Assembly (NCBI GenBank): GCA_022701365.1
Contig: JAKUHH010000201.1
Coordinates: 124,001 to 188,000, forward strand
Direction of reading: 5' to 3'
Origin: Mycocentrospora acerina
Lineage: Eukaryota; Ascomycota; Dothideomycetes; Pleosporales
DNA: 64,000 bases
Position 1 is the stretch's first letter. The number at the start of each line of letters is the position of its first letter. Positions 56,834 to 64,000 of this stretch are shown piece by piece. The position numbers and the translations under genes were made by a program. The notes under the pieces were generated by a model. It was not told the DNA's origin. It saw only the letters and a list, made by a program, of their open reading frames with translations, and searched no databases.

Positions 56834-59240
56834 TGTGGCAATCAAGGCAGTCAAGGCAATGCACGAGTGTGTAGGGTGTGGTTTGTTGGGTCGTGTGATG
56901 TCTCAGGTCGAGTGTTGAGTCAAGAGGCTGGTGGTGATGACGATGGCGTGGCGCAGGGCAGGTCGATAACGGAGATAAGAGGCTGGTGAGGCTGGGCGGG
57001 TGCTCTGGATGGGAACGGGCGGGTGGACAATGTGCAGCGTGCGAGCAGACGGCGGGCAATATATAAGCAGGCGGCAGGCCGACACAATGACAAATCGGCA
57101 GTTTCGGGCTGGTTCGGTCAGGGAGCAGTGAAGCAACGGAGGCGTAGGTGAGTAAAGGTGACGCAGCCGAGAGTCAAGAGGACCCTGAGGGACGAGGCCC
57201 CGGCCCTTCTTAAGCACCCCGAACCCGAGGGCCATGGCGACAACACTGCACTGCATTGCACTGGCACGCACATGTCATGCATGCACTTCTGCCGCCGCAT
57301 GCGCCCATTGTGCACACGACACGCGACTCGACTGGGCTTCGATAGATACTGGCCAACACGCACCCACCGAGCTGTGCTTGCTCTGCTGCCTTGGCCTTGT
57401 CTGCTCTCGTCGTCGTGTCGTGCCCGTGTCCTTCCACCGCGTTCCATGGCTGGATGAGCTGATGCGAAACGGAGCGAGGCCCTGCATGGAAGCTGCCTCT
57501 CTTGCATCAGCCCGGCTCGACCTGACCTGCAGGAACACCACTGCCATGTCCTTGTCCTCGTCACCATGTCCACGTCCATTTCCGTGTCCGTGTCTGTGCC
57601 TGTCCACGTCCATTATCGTGTCCGTGTATGTCCATACCCATGTCTGTCCACATCCATCACTCAGCAACTTCACTCCTCCACCGCCGCCACGCATCCCGCC
57701 CTCTTTCGCCGCACCTGCCCTGCCCTGCCCTTCTCCCTCCCCAACGCACATGCCACGTATTGCCTCTACTCCCGCACCACACGCACGCCAATCTCGACTT
57801 GCGCATTGCCTCGCATCGCCCTTTATGCATGCCGCCCAGGCCAGGTCCGCGTGCAACACGTGGACCACAGCCGCCTGCCTGCCATGCGGAAGAGGCGGTC
57901 GCCTGCCCATGTGATTGGCCCGCCTGTGGGGCCATGATTGCCAGTGCATTTGCGTGACCGTGTCCCCATCTATCGCTATCGCCAGCCATCCATCCATCCA
58001 CTATCTATCATCGTCCATCGCCCATCCACCTACCAGACACCAAAAGTCGGTGTCGCCCAACCCAACCCCAATGTTGAGCATTTTCGCTTTGCGACACCCG
58101 CTCTCACTTCACTCCCCACCAACACAGCAAGCAAGCAAGCAAAAACATGCTCGTTTTAAGATGCGAATCGTCTTTGCACTCGCCTGGTTTCACCCTTGTC
58201 GTATCCTTCCTCACCACCATCTCACCCTGCGTCAAGAGAACAAAGAAACGCCATGTGCGACTCCACCCGCTAACCCACCAACCCACTAACCCACACAGCC
58301 ACTGTAGTTCTCGCCGCCCCTGCAATAACCCAAATCCCATGCCTACCGTAGCAGTGGTAAGTAGTAGTGTACCACATTTCCCCATCCCTTCCCAACACTA
58401 TCCGAAACGCCCCCGTTCCAGAAGCATTCCAACCGGCACCACGTCGGAATAGAAAAAAAAGAATAGTTAATGTGTTATATTTAAAGAAATTTTTAAAAAA
58501 AAAAAGTCAAAGATTTTTAAGAGCCCACCTCCTTTTGCATTTTTTACCTCTTAAATCTGATATTTATGTAATGACGTAATTGAGTGCACTGTCTCTTTAG
58601 CTAACAAATAAAAACAAATATATTGTAACAACACAGGTATGCAGAGAGTGATCTGAATTAGGTCCCGTGTTCATTACAAGGCAGATAGGAGTGCTATGAC
58701 TAGAGGGTATACTAAAGATACTATTCTCTTCGCCTATATGTCTTGTATAAAAGGATGCAGAAAAACTACTCTACAGAGCTCCATAGTCTGCACCTTTATA
58801 TTCCTCCCTCCTAGGGTATCGCTATCTAGGTTAGGTGCGTATTAGATGGCTTCCAGATAGGCGCCGGTTGATTTAGTGGTAACCCAGGATGTGACGTTGT
58901 GAATGTTACACTTTTCGAGGTTAGTTTTTAGGGTAGTGTTCCATAATCTGTGCAGTGGTTTAGATTAAAATAGTGCTGTTTAGCTCACTTGTTCTTTATT
59001 CCTAGCTATGCTGGTAGTTTGTATTCTGGAATCTATGCAGCACTTGAGTTTGTAGTTAGTCAGTGTGTTGAATTGAGCTACAATTATAGTAGGCGTATTG
59101 TCTAGTAGAAGAAATTGTCTAGGCTTATGACCTATTGAAAAATCGAATATAGAGTACTACTTTCGTATACAAGATTGACTGATTTATTAACAGCTAAACG
59201 CAAAGGCGGAGAACCAATCCACAGATATGTCCCATGTTCA
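56834..59240. other. Gene-poor region (2.4 kb)
   Basis: The first part (56834-58450) is GC-rich and C/T-biased. It yields several long but low-complexity frames on both strands, of which 57234-57914 (plus) is the longest; none has a domain. From 58450 the sequence becomes AT-rich and rich in TA and CTAG, resembling the island at the window's left end. No gene is supported. Confidence 0.5.
57541..57660. repeat. CGTGTCC/GTGTCCGTGTCTG hexamer-like repeat
   Basis: A stretch of about 120 bases made of CGTGTC, CATGTC, CACGTC and close variants, spaced by about 6 bases. Confidence 0.75.
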
Positions 59241-61381
59241 TCACGCCTGACCATACTCTGTGCTTCTCTGAAGTTCAAACCCCCGGCCGCGAAGCCGTGC
59301 TGGCCACACCCCGCTCTTTCCGGGAGCAAGAATGCCATTCGGATCGAGCGAGTCTTTGAGTTGCTCGTTGAACTTCATCGAGGCGCCATTCCCCCAGTTG
59401 TAGACGCTCGCAATCTGATCCATAAAGCATAAATGTGTGCGGTACTCGCCGTAGCCCTGATGCCGTATCAGCAAAGTATGTCCCAGACTGGTGATTCTTT
59501 GGCATAGCTGCCTGATCTACTATACCTCCTTTGCAGCGTCGTCAATCAGTAGCTCTATGCATCTGTGCGCTCTCTTGCGTTCTGAAGCGTTGGTCTTGTC
59601 AAACGTTAGGCAGACTATGTTATGCCAAAGGGTTAGTCGAGTCCTGATTGACTCTTATTTGAGAGAGAGAGAGAGAGAGTGTGTGTGTGTGTATGTGTGT
59701 GTGGATTCTCACCAATATGATGTAGCTCCCGCCATCCAACCACAAAGGTCCCAATGTAGTCAAATCCAAACTGTGAAAATCGCTTCCTGACCATCTCATA
59801 CTGCTTGTTGGCATCGACACCTGTGGCAGGCGAGATGGGCGAGAAGCCTAAAAGAGAGCCTCGTTCGCAGGTCCAATTAAGCCAGCCCAATTCATAGGTA
59901 TTCGGTATACCCTTGAGTGTCTCTTCGCGCATATGGAGCACAGTTTGTTTCGCACCTTCTGCACGTGGTTTAACAAACTCGTACCTTGCCTAGCATCTCA
60001 TCAGTACATGTTCTACAACAGCAAATGGCCCGCAAAGAGCGAGATTCTGAGCACTTACCCCAGGAATCTTCATAAACGCCCCTTCTAGTGCTTGCCATTG
60101 GAGTTCGCGCATAGGCTTTGGCCCGTACATGGCACCGTACACGTTCCATCGGCCCACGCCGATATCTTTTGCGATGGCGTCAATTTCCGAGTCTGTTAAA
60201 ACATCTTTGGAGGTTGCGTAATGTGATTTTGGAGCGTATACAGCCGCGTCGATTAGAGTGTTGCGAATTGTTGGCGCGTTTTGAATAACCATCTTGATGC
60301 GAAGCTCTCGCACAGTTTCCACAATGGCGGGAAGATCGCTGTCGTGCTGGAATGAAAAAACATATGCCTCGTAGCCCTAGTGTAGTTGTGAGCATTTCGA
60401 ACTTGGGTGATTCTAAGACACATGATGCTTACACCAGGATCTGGCATGAGCCAAAATCCCATTTTGGTGACTATGCCAAAGTTTGACTGCGTAAATAGTC
60501 CATCAGGGTAAGGACCAAACCCTGGTTATCCTTAGCATGAACACGTACAGCATAACAATAGGTCACGACTTACCATACTGGAACGTTTGCCAGGTGTTAC
60601 TTTCCGGCAAGGCACCCATTCCAGTTCGCATTATCTCTCCTGTGGGTAAGACTACTTCCATCCCACAGTGCATGGAGAAGTGTTCGCCGTAGGGTGTATA
60701 ACCTGCGCCACGATCTAATGCATTCCCCATTACTGAACCACCGCCTATTTGCCCATTAGTCGTCGCAGAGCCTTTGAAGATTTGGACTAAGTTTACCAAG
60801 GTCCGGGCTATCGATCCATAGATCTTGAAACCCATTTTTCTGCAAGTAGTCGTAGAGCGCGAAATACGATACACCAGGCTCTACCAGGCAAGTACAGTCA
60901 CGTGGATTTACGTCCAGCACTCTATTCATGCGAGCACCCATATCGAGGACGACACTGCCGCGCAATCTGGGTGCGGCTCCACCGTAACCTTTATCAGCCG
61001 TGTAAGCATAACGCATATCGCGGCGGGTAGAAGGCACTGACCGAGATTGCGACCCATGGAAGTTGGCCATAACGGAACCAGATATTTGTTTGCCAATTTC
61101 ACAATCTTCGAAACCTCTTCCACGCTACCAGGCGACACCACAGCGCTTGCAAGAAACACGTCCTTCTCCAGGACATAGAACAAGTCATGCTCTTTGGGTA
61201 AGTTGAAGTAATGTCCTTCTTCGTCGTGCTTCATCGAATGTGTAGTGTGCACTTCAACGTTTTGATCTCCGACTACCTTGGCGATTTCCGTGAGCGCCTC
61301 GCGGAAGTCGTCCGCAGAGACATCTGGAGGTAGGACCAAGGCCTCATTGCTAAGCGTGGGAAGATCTCCGATGGAAGTCAT
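59241..61381 (-). CDS. Vanillyl-alcohol oxidase-family FAD oxidoreductase
   Basis: Eight exons (61381-61042, 60988-60797, 60771-60574, 60521-60433, 60376-60059, 59989-59713, 59614-59526, 59456-59241) give 572 residues. The FAD-binding PP-loop motif spans SMGRNLGYGGAAPR, and the VAO signature GSVMGNALDRGAGYTPYGEH follows. The C-terminal segment EYRTHLCFMDQIA includes Tyr506-Arg507, matching the phenolate-binding Tyr503-Arg504 I recall for Penicillium vanillyl-alcohol oxidase. DPNGILAPGKSGVWP closes the fold. The covalent-FAD histidine region reads ERGSLLGFSPIS, with Leu425 where His422 is expected. Such enzymes oxidise para-substituted phenols. There is no signal peptide. A GA/GT microsatellite (59660-59703) lies in intron 6. 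It is divergent from a C2H2 regulator. Confidence 0.92.
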
Positions 61382-63113
61382 GATCAAGAATATGAAATTC
61401 CGATAATTTGACAGTGACAGCAATCGTGAAAATGGATAGATTGTGTGTCTTGTTCCAACTCATCACTATTGACAGCCTCTCAGCCCTTATAATAACTCCT
61501 TACCCTTACTGGACCACAAGTGGCGTGTGGAACAGCGAATTACAGAGTCTCATAATGCATTTGCGTTGTTGACTTGTCCTGATGGAGAGCCCCAGCATCG
61601 ACTATTCGGTGGGGCGTGGAATGTGGGACGCTAGCTACTCCTGTATTTTCACTCTTGGAATCGTCCTCTGCAAAGTGGGGCTTTGGCGTATGCCAAAATG
61701 CCACATGAACGCGCATCCCTGTTCTAGTGATACTCAGTCAGACGTCAGAAGGGTCCCACACGTGCACGTCTGTGTTAACATAAGCAGTGAACCCAGCCAG
61801 TCGATCTATCAACGACTTTTGCAAAGACTTTGAAAAATCCTGAGCTTTGGGATTGCGAGAACGTCCAGCTGTTATCCTTGTTCTCAATATGGCTGGTCTA
61901 CTGCGAAATACTATCACTGGGTGTGTGCGGAAATTGGATCATCGTATTGTACCTTGAGGTCGCTAAATCTTATTGAAGAGCTGGTAAGAAGCATTGTTTC
62001 TTCCATATCCTGGTGATGCTTAACCTATCAACTGACTTCTTCTCGCAGGATGGGAGATGGGAGATGGACTCCGCCGACTCGGTGTTTTGACAGAGGGCAT
62101 TTCAGCGCTGCGATGGCAGGATGGCAAATTACTATCAAAAGTCCCCGTAGACAACACCCAATGGTGAGTAGTGGGTCATACATCAGTCTGGTACACACGC
62201 CTCTCGCATCACTAGAGCAGAAGCACTACATCATTCTTGCTGCAGACGGGAGGAATCCGCAATTCGCAAAAGATTACTAGGCAACGATCCTGACACGGCA
62301 ATACCGACTGGAGTATTCAGACCCAAGGTGACCTAAGAACAGATCATGGGTGACGAAGAACTACGTCCCTTCATTGAAAAAGAAACGCCGAGGCGATGGG
62401 TAGTTCTGGCGCCCATGTCATGGCATAACCCGACACGAGATCATCAGCCTTACAATACCGCAATGGTGCACCCGGATCAAGTTGGTCTCGACGAGTCTTG
62501 GACACAGAAGGGCCTCAAATAGGAAATGTTAGGAGAGTACAAAGGCTAAGATCCACTGTTAATGGAGATGCATCGAAGGCTTTGTAAAGGTGTGACGTCC
62601 AAAAGGCATGCCAAAAACCAGACTTGCTTTCCGACACGGAGATGGTATCGTAAGTGAAGACTGCGTGTGCAGAGGTTGTCTTCTTGTTGTGTTCTCCATT
62701 GTGGTTGACCTGTGTCTGTTGTTTCTGTAAGATTTAATTGGCGGACAACGTTAGCGCGCGAACTTCTGCATGGTACTCCGCCTTCGTGGCTTGCATAACC
62801 CCGCATTACGCAGCCCGTGCCATCCGGCAATGTGGGGCTTGCCTAAATCTACACTCCAATTCAACGTGAAAGATCTGGTTCTATGAACCTTAACCGTAGG
62901 GCTGTACCCCCGATAACGATATTAATAATTTTTGGGGCTGTTGCACTACAAAACCTCCAGGCGACGGTGCTGTAGATCCATTCTCGGAGTGAGATCGTCT
63001 CGTATTTAGGGCTTTACCTAAATTTCGAGAGCCCTGTACCATTGGTGTCCGAATGGTATGCTTCAACGGCCAATCTTCGATTTCTGTTTGTCTTGTCAAA
63101 TTTCCCTTCAGGT
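61382..63113. other. Intergenic region between oxidase and transcription factor
   Basis: 1.7 kb. It holds the oxidase promoter and the regulator's 5' region. Around 62050-62150 (plus) a patch reads RLGVLTEGISALRWQDGKLL, with coding-like composition but no nameable family. Other frames are short. Confidence 0.45.
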
Positions 63114-64000
63114 ATGACCTACAGCGTCGAAGGAATGCATTTGTCTAGGAGAGACGGACACGCGAATGTTGAGGCGCACTTGTCTAAAGTGTGCTCGTTC
63201 TGTCCGCGGAGATTCTCCAAGTTTGAACATCTAAAACGGCATGAAAGGGCCCGTGAGTAATCATATCATCATTCTGGGGCGCGGCTGAATACATACAGAC
63301 ACTGGCGAAAAGCCATTTCAATGCCGCCGCTGTCGAAAACGGTTCTCACGCAGGTATGTCGACTAGACACTGCTGCTTCTCTTGCTGCTGCTCACCGAAG
63401 GCGCCTCAAAGCGACGTTCTAAACCGACATGTCAAGGCCCACCAGACCATTGAGCCACAGCGAGCGGAGAGAATACGGATGAATCTCTCCCCAGATATGG
63501 TGGAAGACGCGTCAGATACTCAGAACGTACCATCACAGGATCGTTCGAGGACGGCCAGTCCGCAGTCCCCACGAGAGATTCGAGACTCAACTTACAACGT
63601 TCATGGTTGGCATCAGAAAAGCGACGCTTCAGAAGCAGTCCTTACTACCGGAGCTGTGGAACCAGCTTTGCCCGCTTGCTTGGAGACCGCTACTTCAAGT
63701 CTTGTTTCTGCAATCTGCACTAGAGCCCACTTCGTCAATCTGTCTCCTCCCGACTTCAATCCCAAACTCTCCTCTAATCAGTCTAAACCTGTTTCGGATG
63801 CCCTCGAGTTTTCGCCAGTGTCTTCCACACCAACAACTTTGCTTCCAATCGAGCATGAAAAGGTTTTGGGAGAGTCGGCAGACGGTTTTTCTGGACCCGT
63901 ACAGCAACCGAGTGATCACATCTTGGAGTACACATTTGGAGACAACCTTAGTTGGATGGGGTGTTCTATAGACGAAACAATCCCATATCTAGGTGAACAA
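63114..64000 (+). CDS. C2H2 zinc-finger transcription factor (partial, runs off window)
   Basis: Exons 63114-63252, 63299-63353 and 63412 onward stay open to the last base of the window, so the 3' end is missing. Two tandem C2H2 fingers are built across the splices: CSFCPRRFSKFEHLKRHERAH, then TGEKPFQC and CRKRFSRSDVLNRHVKAH. The TGEKPF linker is intact. A Ser/Pro-rich region follows. Fungal regulators of this layout often end in a Fungal_trans (PF04082) domain, which would lie beyond the window. Position head to head with the VAO-type oxidase suggests a pathway regulator, but this is inference only. Confidence 0.85.

Noticed and set aside
57234..57914. Plus-strand frame of 226 codons
   Set aside because: Low-complexity Cys/Pro/Ser/His composition from a repeat, no domain, and comparable frames exist on the opposite strand.
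62050..62280. Possible enzyme fragment (RLGVLTEGISALRWQDGKLL in one frame)
   Set aside because: Too short and not assignable to a family; kept only as a note in the intergenic entry.
1..64000. CRISPR arrays, rRNA genes, operons and bacterial-type promoters
   Set aside because: None seen; intron structure and gene content are eukaryotic, and all repeats found are micro- or minisatellites.

Overview
The window reads as a filamentous ascomycete chromosome, most likely a dothideomycete of the Pleosporales type. I infer this from the gene content, the 50-90 base introns with GTRNGY donors and YAG acceptors, the small divergent promoters and the AT-rich islands. No species can be named from the sequence alone. 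Exon joins were worked out by hand from splice signals and reading frame. Wherever exon lengths are given, they sum to a whole number of codons.

Region 1 (about 0.9-18.3 kb) is an accessory secondary-metabolite locus. It holds a UstYa/DUF3328 oxidase-like gene, a 14-TM DHA2 drug-efflux transporter, a second MFS transporter, and a 12-exon, 2,926-residue highly reducing polyketide synthase. The synthase is ordered KS-AT-DH-MT-ER(degenerate)-KR-ACP-C and looks like the LovB (statin nonaketide synthase) branch. Immediately 3' of it lies a decayed Baeyer-Villiger monooxygenase. The transporters lie divergent from the synthase across a 1.1 kb promoter region. The synthase has no working ER of its own and no trans-ER gene is in view. 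Its terminal condensation domain reads H-R where the catalytic H-H motif is expected. AT-rich, RIP-looking DNA flanks and divides the locus (1-0.8, 5.8-6.9 and 18.3-20.1 kb).

Region 2 (about 20.1-32.4 kb) is mixed. It has a 2-oxoglutarate/Fe(II) dioxygenase, the Msn5/exportin-5 karyopherin, a GH5 steryl-glucosidase-like enzyme ending in a CaaX box, an ER DnaJ-TPR co-chaperone (p58IPK/DNAJC3 type) and a BTB protein. An AT-rich desert (32.4-34.9 kb) follows and holds the remnant of a fungal membrane-protein gene.

Region 3 (about 34.9-56.8 kb) is conserved housekeeping sequence: OTU1 deubiquitinase, RSC1/2-type bromodomain-BAH protein, an intron-bearing tRNA-Met, the rhomboid protease RBD2, GPI-transamidase subunit GAA1, proteasome subunit RPN9, complex I 39/40-kDa subunit, HOPS subunit VPS41, a mitochondrial RMD1/RMND1-type protein and a ubiquitin-like/AN1 zinc-finger protein. 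Three divergent pairs share short promoters (RBD2/GAA1, RPN9/complex I, VPS41/RMD1).

Region 4 (about 56.8-64 kb) returns to accessory sequence: a gene-poor stretch, a vanillyl-alcohol-oxidase-family flavoenzyme that appears to have lost its covalent-flavin histidine, and the start of a C2H2 zinc-finger transcription factor that runs off the window.
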